From contig NZ_CP107575.1 in the NCBI RefSeq assembly GCF_025854375.1, positions 2,604,001 to 2,668,000 of the forward strand: a DNA stretch of 64,000 nt, written 5' to 3'. This document shows, one piece after another, positions 41,490-49,688 of this stretch. The notes under the pieces are model-generated. The model was not told the DNA's origin. It did not search any database and saw only the letters and a program-made list of their open reading frames with translations. Each line of letters starts with the position of its first letter. The stretch's first letter is position 1. The position numbers were made by a program, and so were the translations under genes. This DNA is from Glutamicibacter sp. JL.03c (lineage in GTDB: Bacteria > Actinomycetota > Actinomycetes > Actinomycetales > Micrococcaceae).

Positions 41490-43536
41490 TCGGGTTCCTC
41501 TTATCGGCCTGGTTGAAGCGGGCGAACATCGCGTTGTAGGCTTCCAGCTCGGCGTCGTTGTCGCGATCGGCCTGCCGGTCATAGCGCTTGGTGTCCTTCT
41601 TGTCCTGCTTGAGCCAGGAAACCACCACCAGGATGGCCAGCACCAAGGTGGGCACTTCGCCGATCGCCCACATCGCCCCGGCTCCCACCACCTGGTCCTC
41701 CAGCGCGGTGCCGCCCCAGGTGCGGCCCATATTGCCGAAGTAGTCCGGGGCCAGCAGGGTTTCGGTGCTCATCAGGGCCACGCCGAAGAAGGCGTGGAAG
41801 GCGACGGTGGCCAGCAGGACCACCAGGCGCATCGGGTAGGGGTAGCGCTTCGGGATCGGATCGGCATCCACCAGCGAGAGCGCAAAGAGGTAGCCGGTGA
41901 GCAGGAAGTGCAGGTTCATCAGCTCGTGGCCCGCATGGTAGAGCATGGCCGGTTCCAGGACCGGGGTGAAGTAGAAGATCACGATCGAACCGGCGAAGTT
42001 CACGGCAGCGAAGATCGGGTGCGTGATGACCTTGGAGTAGCGCGAATGCACCAGGAAGAGGATCCATTCGCGCGGGCCGCGGGTATCGTCGGTGCGCGCC
42101 GGCAGCACCTGCAGCAGCAGGGTGATCGGGGTGCCCAGCACCAGGAAGATCGGCACGATCATGGTCAGCGACATGTGGTCGACCATGTGGGTGGAGAACT
42201 GGATCTTGCCGTACACCGCCACGGCGCCGCTGGTCACGTAGAACAGCGCGAACAGGCCGATCAACCAGCTGATCAGGCGCACCACGCTGGGCTTGTCCCC
42301 GCGCCGGGCCAGGGTGATGAAGGCCCAGAGGTAGGCGGCCAGCCCGAACAGGCACACAGCCACCCAGATCCAGTCCATCCGCCAGGTGGTGAACCAGCTG
42401 GCGGTATCCGGGGCCGGCGGCAGGTCGTAGCCGGTCAGCAGCCGCGCCGGGGTGGTTTCGGCCGGGGCCTCATCGGAGGTCGGCGGGGCGGTGCGCGCCA
42501 GCACGGCGGCCACCGACATCACCGACGCCATCAGGATCACTTCGCCCAGCACGATCTGCCAGGCCGATCGCAGGGCGCTGTACTGCCCGGCCAACAGCTT
42601 CGGGATCACGAAGCGGCGGTGGGCCAGGCCCAGCAGGCCCAGCACCAGGGTGATCGCCAGCTTCACGACCACCAGGGTTCCGTACGGGGTCAGCCACTGC
42701 TCCCAGCTGGTGATGCGGATGACCGCCGAGGCCAGCCCGGAGCCGATGATCAGGAACACCACGAACAGCGCCAGCGCCGAATAGCGCTGCAGCACCACTC
42801 CGGCGAGCACCTGGCCGCGCTGGCGCCCGGGTGCTTGTCCGGTCAGGGTCGGGGCCAGCAGCGCCAGGACGATGATCCCGCCAAACCAGAGGACCACGGC
42901 CAGCAGGTGCAGGCCGATGGAGTTCACCGCGGCGAAATGGTCATCTCCCCCGGCGGCGTGGCCGATGAAGGCCAGCGGCAGGATGCCGAACAGGGAGAAG
43001 AAGGCGGTGGCGCCCACCCCGGTCTTGGAGCGGACCGCCAGGGCCAGCGAGCTGACCACGGCGGCGATCACCACCATCCAGGCCCAGGCCCGGCCGGTGG
43101 TGATGGAGAGGATGTAGTCGAGGATGGCCGCCGAGTACTGCGCGTCCAGATTGATCGGCAGCCCGGCCAGATCCCAGAAGGTCAGCACCATCACGGACGC
43201 CGCCGACAGGGTCCAGAGCACCGCCGACCCGGCAGCGATATTCATCGCGCGGGTGAAGGCCGGATGGTCCCCGCCGGAGGCACCGCGGGTGACCTTGATG
43301 CTGCGCGGCAGAATCGCGGCAGCGAAAATCAGCGAGGCAATGGCCACTGACATGGCCGAATGGTGGATCGCGCGGGCGATCGGCAGGCTCCAGCGCACAA
43401 AGGCGCCCGGGTCGGCCAATTCGGCCGGGCGGGCGATGCCGGTGAACATCACGGCGGCCAGGAAAGCCACCGCCGAAGCGAGCAGCCCGGGCAGGATGAA
43501 GCGGGTGACTGAAACCGTGCGCTGTGCTGTATCCAT
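41482..43536 (-). CDS. Fusion of CopD-type copper resistance protein and CtaG-type oxidase assembly protein
   Basis: 684 residues. The first 330 residues have about eight helices with WFGGIIVLALLAP and KLAITLVLGLLGLAHRRF, the CopD domain. From about residue 360 the CtaG_Cox domain begins, with DWIWVAVCLFGLAAYLWA, HMVDHMSLTMIVPIFLVLGTPITLLLQ and HAGHELMNLHFLLTGYLFALSLVDADP. The membrane histidines are candidate copper ligands. CopD imports copper and CtaG delivers it to cytochrome oxidase, so this fusion probably routes copper to the respiratory chain. A ribosome site AAGAAGGAT precedes the ATG. Confidence 0.92.
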   Translation of the reverse strand: MDTAQRTVSVTRFILPGLLASAVAFLAAVMFTGIARPAELADPGAFVRWSLPIARAIHHSAMSVAIASLIFAAAILPRSIKVTRGASGGDHPAFTRAMNIAAGSAVLWTLSAASVMVLTFWDLAGLPINLDAQYSAAILDYILSITTGRAWAWMVVIAAVVSSLALAVRSKTGVGATAFFSLFGILPLAFIGHAAGGDDHFAAVNSIGLHLLAVVLWFGGIIVLALLAPTLTGQAPGRQRGQVLAGVVLQRYSALALFVVFLIIGSGLASAVIRITSWEQWLTPYGTLVVVKLAITLVLGLLGLAHRRFVIPKLLAGQYSALRSAWQIVLGEVILMASVMSVAAVLARTAPPTSDEAPAETTPARLLTGYDLPPAPDTASWFTTWRMDWIWVAVCLFGLAAYLWAFITLARRGDKPSVVRLISWLIGLFALFYVTSGAVAVYGKIQFSTHMVDHMSLTMIVPIFLVLGTPITLLLQVLPARTDDTRGPREWILFLVHSRYSKVITHPIFAAVNFAGSIVIFYFTPVLEPAMLYHAGHELMNLHFLLTGYLFALSLVDADPIPKRYPYPMRLVVLLATVAFHAFFGVALMSTETLLAPDYFGNMGRTWGGTALEDQVVGAGAMWAIGEVPTLVLAILVVVSWLKQDKKDTKRYDRQADRDNDAELEAYNAMFARFNQADKRNPNA

Positions 43537-43943
43537 ATCCTTCTTATCATCTCATTTTTGCCCCGCCCCGTCAGGCCGGATGGGTCCGGCGGCACCCCGC
43601 TACGGCGCATCTCACACAGCGGCGGGCACAGGCTTCGGGCTCGTCGATCACCTGGCGGGGGTGCTGATCCCGTCCAGCTGACCGGACAGATTCCTGAAGG
43701 ACCCATCACCGGGTGTGGCACGCACGAAGCCGGTCTGCACGAAGCGGCGCCGGGTCCTGCGAACAGCACTGGATCAGCAGACCCATCTGCCCGAGCACGT
43801 TGAGCAGGCTCAGGCCCAGGTGTCGAGGGCGGTCAGCGCCGGGGCTCGCGTCCCCTTCACTGCGGGCAGCACTGGCGTTTGCTCGTCCCAAGCTTTCGTG
43901 AAGTGGCCGAGGTGGCCCCTGGGCACCGGAATGACAGCGGGTG
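43537..43943. other. Intergenic region without a recognised gene, between copD-ctaG and copC
   Basis: About 400 GC-rich bases. Short frames on both strands (for example near 43558 and 43706) contain no recognisable motif or ribosome site. It must contain the promoter of the copD-ctaG gene. Possibly a decayed gene. Confidence 0.5.
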
Positions 43944-44552
43944 CTACTTGGTGTTGCGCATGAACTTGGCCATCACGCCAATCACACCGCCGAGAATGAC
44001 GACGCCGATCACGACCCACATGATCGGGCTCATGGAGCGGCCGGCATCCTGCATCGGGGTCTCGCTCGACGAGGCAGACTCGCTCGGCGCAGCCGAATCA
44101 GTTGGCGCAGCCGAGTCGCTTGGAGCACTGATCATCGATGGGGTCGGCTTGGCATCGTTCTTGATGGTGAAGCCCAGGTTGTTCTCAACCGGGTGCCCGT
44201 CCGAGGAGACCACCCGGAAGGCCAGATCGTATTCGCCATTGCCCAGTTCCTCGGCGGGGGTGACGGTCACGGTCGTGCCCTTGGTCTCCGCCTTGGCGTC
44301 GACCACGGTGCCGTCCTGCTTGAGCACGACCTTCGTGGAATCCACGCCGGAGATGGTCTGCAGCTCGCCGGAGAAGGTCAGGACCAGCTCCTTGGGCGCG
44401 GTCTTCAGGCTCGCTCCGTCCTTGGGCGTGGAGCTGACCAATTCATCATGGGCGCTGGCGGCGGTGATCGAGGTGAACAGGGCCAGGACTGACAGCGTGA
44501 TCACGGCGGCCAGGCGGGTGAGGTTCATTGCGGGCAGGGTCAGGTTCTTCAT
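43944..44552 (-). CDS. copC: CopC-family copper-binding protein
   Basis: 202 residues. A signal peptide ends at AASA-HDELVS, leaving His as the new N-terminus, the site typical of CopC copper binding. Residues 38-130 form the beta-barrel CopC domain (SSTPKDGASLKTAPKELVLTFSG; FRVVSSDGHPVENNLGF). A Ser/Ala/Pro-rich linker (about 135-170) and a C-terminal helix with KFMRNTK anchor it in the membrane. It collects copper outside the cell for the CopD-CtaG protein. The start is placed by GGAAGG six bases upstream. Confidence 0.93.
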   Translation of the reverse strand: MKNLTLPAMNLTRLAAVITLSVLALFTSITAASAHDELVSSTPKDGASLKTAPKELVLTFSGELQTISGVDSTKVVLKQDGTVVDAKAETKGTTVTVTPAEELGNGEYDLAFRVVSSDGHPVENNLGFTIKNDAKPTPSMISAPSDSAAPTDSAAPSESASSSETPMQDAGRSMSPIMWVVIGVVILGGVIGVMAKFMRNTK

Positions 44553-44596
44553 GGTTGTCCTTCCAATCCCCGTTCATGGGGCATTTCGTTATTGTC

Positions 44597-45235
44597 TTAG
44601 GCGGCAAGAACGAAGGAAGGCGGGCCCCGGCGCTCTGGCAGTCTTTCCAATTGCGCCAGCTTGAGTTGAAAACGCAACGGGCAGTAGGCCGGGAGGACCG
44701 GGACGTCGGGAACCTGAATACGGATCAACGCGAGGATGCGCCGGGCCGAGGACAGGGTGAGGTATGAACCCAAGAGGTTCAGCAGTCGTTCACCCTGGTT
44801 CAAGACGAGGATGCTGGCCACGGCGGCCAGCACGTGCGCGTAGAGCATCGACTCGGTGTGCACGTCGGCGTAGTGGGTGCTGATGTTGTGGGCGAGCTCG
44901 ATGCTGCGCCCGGTGTGCTGCACGTGCTCCATGCCCGAGATGCCGGTACCATCGTGGCTCATCACCGACAAGCTCAGGTGGAACAGGCCTTGGCTGGCCA
45001 TCACCACCAGGCTGGTGGCCCACACGGAGAACCTCTTCCCCACCAGCAGCAGGGCGATCATCGCGGAAATGCAGGTGATCAGGCCCATGGCGACCAGCGA
45101 CATTTTTGTCGGCGCGCTATGCGCGTGCGCCGCGAAAGCCGTCCAGGTGCACACGCTCGCCGCCAACCAGCCGCGCAGGACGCGGGTTGCGGGATTCTGT
45201 GGCACGAGGTTCAGCCTACTCTTCTGGTTGGTCAT
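44597..45235 (-). CDS. Hypothetical His-rich membrane protein next to copC
   Basis: 212 residues. Four or five helices (about 18-38, 46-68, 70-92, 128-150). The second loop contains HDGTGISGMEHVQHTG and ELAHNISTHYADVHTESMLYAH, a cluster of histidines and methionines suited to binding copper. The C-terminal third is hydrophilic with basic and aromatic residues. I do not recognise a named family; position beside copC suggests a copper-related membrane protein. A TTG at 45238 is an alternative start. Confidence 0.7.
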   Translation of the reverse strand: MTNQKSRLNLVPQNPATRVLRGWLAASVCTWTAFAAHAHSAPTKMSLVAMGLITCISAMIALLLVGKRFSVWATSLVVMASQGLFHLSLSVMSHDGTGISGMEHVQHTGRSIELAHNISTHYADVHTESMLYAHVLAAVASILVLNQGERLLNLLGSYLTLSSARRILALIRIQVPDVPVLPAYCPLRFQLKLAQLERLPERRGPPSFVLAA

Positions 45236-45291
45236 CAAGCACGCCTGATTCTACGCGAAGTAGAAGATCGGCTCAAACCTGCTGTAAAGCG

Positions 45292-45341
45292 GCAAGGCCC
45301 GACCTTGTCCCCGGAAGATTCCGGAGCTGGTCGGGCCTTGC
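45292..45341 (-). terminator. Terminator downstream of HU gene copy 1
   Basis: GCAAGGCCCGACC (45292-45304) pairs with GGTCGGGCCTTGC (45329-45341), with a smaller hairpin (CCGGAAGATTCCGG) inside the loop. Confidence 0.75.
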
Positions 45342-45357
45342 TCAAGCTTGGAGAAGC

Positions 45358-45636
45358 TTACTTCTTGGCAACAGCTGCCTTCAGCTTCGAACCAGCGGTC
45401 AGCTTGACCGAGTGGCCAGCAGGAATCTGGATTGCTTCGCCGGTCTGCGGATTGCGACCGGTGCGAGCTGCACGATCGGTGCGCTCTACAGCCAGCCAAC
45501 CTGGGATCGACACCTTCTCACCCTTGGAGATCTGGTCGACGAAAACCTCGAACACAGCATCCAGTACACCGTTGACGGCAACCTGGGAGTTTTCGGTCTT
45601 TGCTGCAACGGCTGCAACAAGTTCGCTACGGTTCAT
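45358..45636 (-). CDS. hup: HU-family DNA-binding protein, copy 1
   Basis: 92 residues. MNRSELVAAVAAKTE, then VLDAVFEVFVDQISKGEKVSIPGWL and GRNPQTGEAIQIPAGHSVKLTAGSKLK are the histone-like HU domain, with the RNP-TGE-I-IPA arm that grips DNA. It lacks the long Lys/Ala-rich tail of mycobacterial HupB. The start is the ATG eleven bases after AGGAGG. It is a near-identical neighbour of the gene at 45915-46193; the only visible residue change is Ser for Thr in the KV-IPGW segment. Confidence 0.95.
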   Translation of the reverse strand: MNRSELVAAVAAKTENSQVAVNGVLDAVFEVFVDQISKGEKVSIPGWLAVERTDRAARTGRNPQTGEAIQIPAGHSVKLTAGSKLKAAVAKK

Positions 45637-45859
45637 AGCCAATGTATGGTCCTCCTGGACTAGTGATCCAAAACCCGCTTCCGGGCCTCGAACGCCGCAC
45701 GGTCGCACGGACTTATCAGTGAGAACATATCAAACCTTGAGCCGCGAAATGCCCGAAAACAGGCGAAATACCGGGATTTTTTCATCTTCTTACAGATTTC
45801 TGGGTCTAACGGCATCATTTTTGGGTTCAACAACCAGATCTGATACGCCCTTGGATGCA

Positions 45860-45898
45860 ACAAGACCCATCTCCCGGTCGAGGAAAGATGGGTCTTGT
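45860..45898 (-). terminator. Terminator downstream of HU gene copy 2
   Basis: ACAAGACCCATCT (45860-45872) pairs with AGATGGGTCTTGT (45886-45898). The sequence differs from the terminator after copy 1, so duplication did not include the terminators or they diverged. Confidence 0.78.
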
Positions 45899-45914
45899 CC
45901 AAGCCTAGAGAAGC

Positions 45915-46193
45915 CTACTTCTTGGCAACAGCTGCCTTCAGCTTCGAACCAGCGGTCAGCTTGACCGAGTGGCCAGCCGGAATCTGGATTGCTTCGCCGG
46001 TCTGCGGATTGCGACCGGTGCGTGCTGCACGATCGGTGCGCTCTACCGCCAGCCAGCCCGGGATGGTGACCTTTTCGCCCTTGGAAATCTGGTCGACGAA
46101 TACTTCGAATACGGCATCCAGAACACCGTTGACGGCAACCTGGGAGTTTTCGGTCTTCGCTGCAACGGCTGCAACAAGTTCGCTACGGTTCAT
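45915..46193 (-). CDS. hup: HU-family DNA-binding protein, copy 2
   Basis: 92 residues, differing from copy 1 only at one residue (Thr in KVTIPGW). Nucleotide differences are mostly at third positions. The leader is nearly identical: the ribosome site AGGAGG and the stretch up to TCCAGG are shared, and similarity extends upstream to about 46278. The protein compacts DNA and shapes the nucleoid. A 278-base spacer with its own terminator separates the copies. Confidence 0.95.
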   Translation of the reverse strand: MNRSELVAAVAAKTENSQVAVNGVLDAVFEVFVDQISKGEKVTIPGWLAVERTDRAARTGRNPQTGEAIQIPAGHSVKLTAGSKLKAAVAKK

Positions 46194-46373
46194 AGCCAAT
46201 GTATGGTCCTCCTGGACTAGTGATCCAAAACCCATGTCCGGGCCTCGAATGCCGCGCGGTCGCACGGACTTATCAGTGATGAACTTACCAGTTATGGGCG
46301 ACAAAAAGGGCATCGTCTCGCGGATTCCGCCGAATTCCTCTAAAGACTTGAGGTGTGAAAGCTCACCAAGACG

Positions 46374-47369
46374 CTATAGCGCAAAGGGATCGAGGCCCTC
46401 ATTGGCCTTCACGAAAATCTCCCATGCGGCGTCCTGGAGCTTCTTGCTCCGAGTGATGCTTGCCGGTCTGGCTAGCGATATCCGGCCTTTGGCTGTCAGT
46501 TGCGGCCCGAAGAATGTCCCGGGCGCGCAATGGTCCAAGCCCTTAGTCAGCGCCGCCTCGACAATCGCCACCGAACCTTCATGTTTGCCCTGCGCGAAAC
46601 CGGCCTGCAATCGCCCGGCTAGACGTTTGGCAAAGCCGGGTTCGTTGATTCCTTCGACTTGCGGGGTGAGCCCGGACACCGAATATCCAGGATGCACCGC
46701 GATGGATCTGGCTGGCCACTGCAATTGGCGCAATCGGTGATCGAGTCCTATGCCGAGGCTTTGAAGGACCGCTTTGGACTGAACATAGGCACGGTAGGGG
46801 TGGTAATCGACCTCCAGCTTGAGGTTAAAGGCATCGGTACGCAATAGCAGCGTGGACATCGACCCCAGGGTGATGAGACGCAACGAACCTTGGCGGAACT
46901 TCTCAGCCAATTCTCCGATAAGTCGGGCGTGTCCAAGGACGTTGGCGGTCATGGTTCGCTCGTAACCCAACAGTCCTGTTTCCCTTGCTGATGGGGGTCG
47001 GATCATTCCCGCATTGGCCACCAAGATATCGAGTTGGCGGCCGCGAAGTTCCGCGGCCAAAGCCATGGCAGACATCAATGAATCGGCGTCAAACTGCATA
47101 AATTCAACGCTGGCTCCCGGCACCCGGGAACGGATAGCTGCCATGGCCCTTTCAGCGCGTGACTGGTTACGACAGGCCAAAACCACATGAGCACCTGCGG
47201 CCGCCAGCCCTAGGGAAGCGAAAAATCCCAGACCGGCGTTGGCACCCGTGACTACAGCAGTTTTGCCATCTCCTAGCGACTTCCAGCGATCACGATTGCC
47301 GTGAATATTGGCTTGAGGCAATCCCTGCCCCAGCTGTTCCAGGGACCCCAAACGCACTGCACGATTCAT
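46374..47369 (-). CDS. Short-chain dehydrogenase/reductase
   Basis: 331 residues. An SDR Rossmann fold: TGANAGLG nucleotide motif near residue 40, NAG in VANAGMI, the serine in LITLGSMS, and the catalytic pair Tyr and Lys in AYVQSK. An N-terminal extension of 30 residues and a C-terminal extension are usual in the retinol dehydrogenase-like branch. Substrate unknown. It is the last gene of the operon with the flavin monooxygenases, 22 bases after the binding-protein stop, though it could be an independent passenger. A GTG at 47378 is an alternative start. Confidence 0.85.
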   Translation of the reverse strand: MNRAVRLGSLEQLGQGLPQANIHGNRDRWKSLGDGKTAVVTGANAGLGFFASLGLAAAGAHVVLACRNQSRAERAMAAIRSRVPGASVEFMQFDADSLMSAMALAAELRGRQLDILVANAGMIRPPSARETGLLGYERTMTANVLGHARLIGELAEKFRQGSLRLITLGSMSTLLLRTDAFNLKLEVDYHPYRAYVQSKAVLQSLGIGLDHRLRQLQWPARSIAVHPGYSVSGLTPQVEGINEPGFAKRLAGRLQAGFAQGKHEGSVAIVEAALTKGLDHCAPGTFFGPQLTAKGRISLARPASITRSKKLQDAAWEIFVKANEGLDPFAL

Positions 47370-47391
47370 GACCCCCACGGTACTACAACTG

Positions 47392-48363
47392 CTACCCCGC
47401 CAACCCTTCAGGGTTCAAGCGTGAATCGGTAATACCTTCCTCGCTCAGTGACCACTTGTCGAGGATTTGCTGATAGGCGCCCGATTCGATCAGACCGTCC
47501 AAGGCTACTTCCGCGGCCTGAGCCAATCCATTCCCCTTTTTGGTGGTCACTGCTACCTGCGCGGTGTCCGGCCACCCTCCGGGGAACAAGCCAATCTGCT
47601 TGAGCTCTCCGGCTGTTGCCTGCTTATAGGCACCGGTGGCGTTGGGCCCGAAACTTGCATCAGCACGGCCAGACAATAGGGCCAAAGTGGATGCTGAATC
47701 ATCGTCGTAGTACTGGAAGTCAACAGGCTTCAGGCCCTTGGCTTGGTTAGCCTTGTCCCAATCAACCAAGATCTTCTCCTGGTTAGTGCCCGAACCGACG
47801 ATGATCTTCAGACCCGCCACATCCTCGGCCTTCGTGATGGGGCCGATCTTGGAATCCTTGTCGGCGTAGAAGCCGAGCAAATCCTCGCGATAGGTGGCGA
47901 AATCAAACTTCTTCTTGCGTTCCTCGGTGACCGTCACGTTACTGACGGCAGCCTCATACTTGCCCGATTCAATTCCCAAGGGCCAATCGGCCCAAGAGAC
48001 CGGGACGAGGTCCAGTTCCAATCCCAACGCATCGGCGAGCGCCGCGGCAATGTCAGCGTCGTTGCCTACCGGGGTGGTGTTATCCGTGGCGTAGAAGCTC
48101 AAAGGTGCAGCACCCGGTGCGGTCACCACACTCAGCTTGCCATCGGCGGCGATCTTCTCCGGAACCAGAGCTTGGGCCCTCTTGTTAAGCTCAACTTGTG
48201 GCCGTACCTGCTTGGGGCTGCTCAAGGCTGATGTTGCGTTATCGGTGGCAGTCGCCGATGGGGTATCTTCGGTTGCCTGTGATGGGTCGGCGCAAGCGCT
48301 CAGGGACGCCAGCCCGATCAGCGCCATCATGGTGACGGCAATACGAGTTCGCTGTTGCTTCAT
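47392..48363 (-). CDS. Amino acid-type ABC transporter substrate-binding lipoprotein (second of the cluster)
   Basis: 323 residues. A lipobox ASLSAC places the anchor Cys24. A Ser/Thr linker follows, then a type 3 solute-binding domain with DGKLSVVTAPGAAPLSFYATD, DADIAAALADALGLELDL and GSGTNQEKILVDW. It is a clear paralogue of the binding protein at 51798-52760 (shared GSGTNQEKIL and FDF-TYR). The ATG overlaps the monooxygenase stop. It probably feeds the permease of the same operon with a polar or sulfur-containing compound. Confidence 0.92.
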   Translation of the reverse strand: MKQQRTRIAVTMMALIGLASLSACADPSQATEDTPSATATDNATSALSSPKQVRPQVELNKRAQALVPEKIAADGKLSVVTAPGAAPLSFYATDNTTPVGNDADIAAALADALGLELDLVPVSWADWPLGIESGKYEAAVSNVTVTEERKKKFDFATYREDLLGFYADKDSKIGPITKAEDVAGLKIIVGSGTNQEKILVDWDKANQAKGLKPVDFQYYDDDSASTLALLSGRADASFGPNATGAYKQATAGELKQIGLFPGGWPDTAQVAVTTKKGNGLAQAAEVALDGLIESGAYQQILDKWSLSEEGITDSRLNPEGLAG

Positions 48364-49688
48364 GACACTTCCTGTTCTACGAGTGCTGGCTTCAAGGCGC
48401 GCTGTTCGTGGTTTTCATCAATTCTCAGACCCAGGTTTTCGCGGAGGGTTCCGGCGTAGGATTCTGGGTAGATGCCCCGCTCCTGCAAGCGAGGAACCAG
48501 GTGGTTGACGATGTCATCCAGTCCGGTGGGAATCAGCCATGGGGTGATATTAAAACCGTCTACCGCGCCGAGTTCTGCATACTGTGCCAATCGATCTGCG
48601 ACCTGGTCATAGGAACCGGTAAAGGTGTGATCTGCACGGTGTGAGCGGGAACGGACAAACTCGATGATGTTCTGTCCCTTCTGGCTAGCTTCGGCACGCC
48701 AAGCGGCTGCCAGTTCTAGGGATTTGGCCCCCTGGAAGCCGCTACCTCGGGTGACCGAGCTCTGCTCGACGACTGGATCAAACTCCGGCAGTGGCCCGTA
48801 GGGATCCACGCTCTCTAGCCGGGTGCCCCAGAATTGTTCGAGATAGGCCAGCGCCTGCTGCGGACCAATCTGGCGTTCGCGGACCCAATGGTACTTTTCT
48901 TCGGCTGCCGCAGGGGTCTGGGCGACGATGAACTCGGCGCCCGGCATGATCTTCACCGAATTCTGCGCACGTCCCACCTTCGCTGCCCGAGCGTTGATGT
49001 CCTTGCGGAATTCCAGAGCATCCTCCAGCCCTACGTGAGCGGAGAAAATGACATCCGTTTGGCGGGCGGCGAAGTCGCGCCCCTGGGCTGAGTCACCGGC
49101 TTGGAAGAGCACCGGACGATGCTGTGCGCTGGCCGGAACGGTGCCGGTGTAGTCGACGTTGTAGTGATTACCTCGGTGATGCACCGGGGCGCCGTCCCAG
49201 ATCTGCCGGACGGTACGCACAAAATCTTCAGCGTGCGAGTAACGCTCGTGGTGCTCAAGGTAACCACCGCGACGGAAGTTCGCGCCGGTCCAGGCGTTGT
49301 GGGTGGTGACGATATTCCACGCTGCACGCCCCTCAGAAATCAGATCCAAGGAGGAGAGCCGACGAGCCAAGTCTGCAGGATCGTTGTAGGTGGTGTTTTG
49401 GGTGGCGACCAAACCGATCTTGCTGGTGACTGCGGCAAGGGCCGCCAGCATGGTTTGCGCATCAGGGCGGCCTGCCACGTCAAGGTCGTGGATCCTTCCC
49501 AAGTGTTCGCGCAGTCGTAGCCCTTCGCCGAGGAAAAATGCGCTGAACAGGCCGCGCTCGGCGGTTTGCGCGATCTGGCGGAAGGAGGCGAAGTCGGTTT
49601 GTGATCCCGAGGCTTCGCTGCGCCAAACGGTGGATGAGTTCACGCCTTGGTAGAAGACGCCGAATCGTAGTTGATGCTGGGTGCTCAT
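48360..49688 (-). CDS. FMN-dependent monooxygenase, NtaA/SnaA/DszA family
   Basis: 442 residues, luciferase-like fold. EGLRLREHLGRIHDLDVAGRPDAQTMLAALAAVTSKIGLVATQNTTYNDPADLARRLSSLDLISEGRAAWNIVTT, partly quoted here as LVATQNTTYNDPADLARR and GRAAWNIVTT, is the core of the family that includes nitrilotriacetate and DBT-sulfone monooxygenases and B. subtilis CmoJ (YtnJ). These enzymes need reduced FMN from a separate reductase, which is not encoded nearby. In this operon it probably oxidises an organosulfur compound. Overlaps both neighbours by four bases. Confidence 0.92.
   Translation of the reverse strand: MSTQHQLRFGVFYQGVNSSTVWRSEASGSQTDFASFRQIAQTAERGLFSAFFLGEGLRLREHLGRIHDLDVAGRPDAQTMLAALAAVTSKIGLVATQNTTYNDPADLARRLSSLDLISEGRAAWNIVTTHNAWTGANFRRGGYLEHHERYSHAEDFVRTVRQIWDGAPVHHRGNHYNVDYTGTVPASAQHRPVLFQAGDSAQGRDFAARQTDVIFSAHVGLEDALEFRKDINARAAKVGRAQNSVKIMPGAEFIVAQTPAAAEEKYHWVRERQIGPQQALAYLEQFWGTRLESVDPYGPLPEFDPVVEQSSVTRGSGFQGAKSLELAAAWRAEASQKGQNIIEFVRSRSHRADHTFTGSYDQVADRLAQYAELGAVDGFNITPWLIPTGLDDIVNHLVPRLQERGIYPESYAGTLRENLGLRIDENHEQRALKPALVEQEVS

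Larger units (their letters stand above)
45340..46278. repeat. Tandem duplication carrying the two HU genes
   Basis: The stretch 45358-45722 (HU copy 1 with leader) and 45915-46279 (copy 2) align over about 365 bases with about 23 differences by eye, including the 5' leader to the upstream TCACTGATAAGTCC segment. The terminators and farther flanks do not match. No repeat-bounded insertion is visible. Confidence 0.85.

Noticed and set aside
41011-43350. 779-codon plus-strand frame opposite copD-ctaG
   Set aside because: Antisense to a well-supported membrane protein gene, with no recognised motif.
43706-43891. Short minus-strand frame in the copC-copD gap
   Set aside because: 61 residues, no motif, no ribosome site; left as intergenic.
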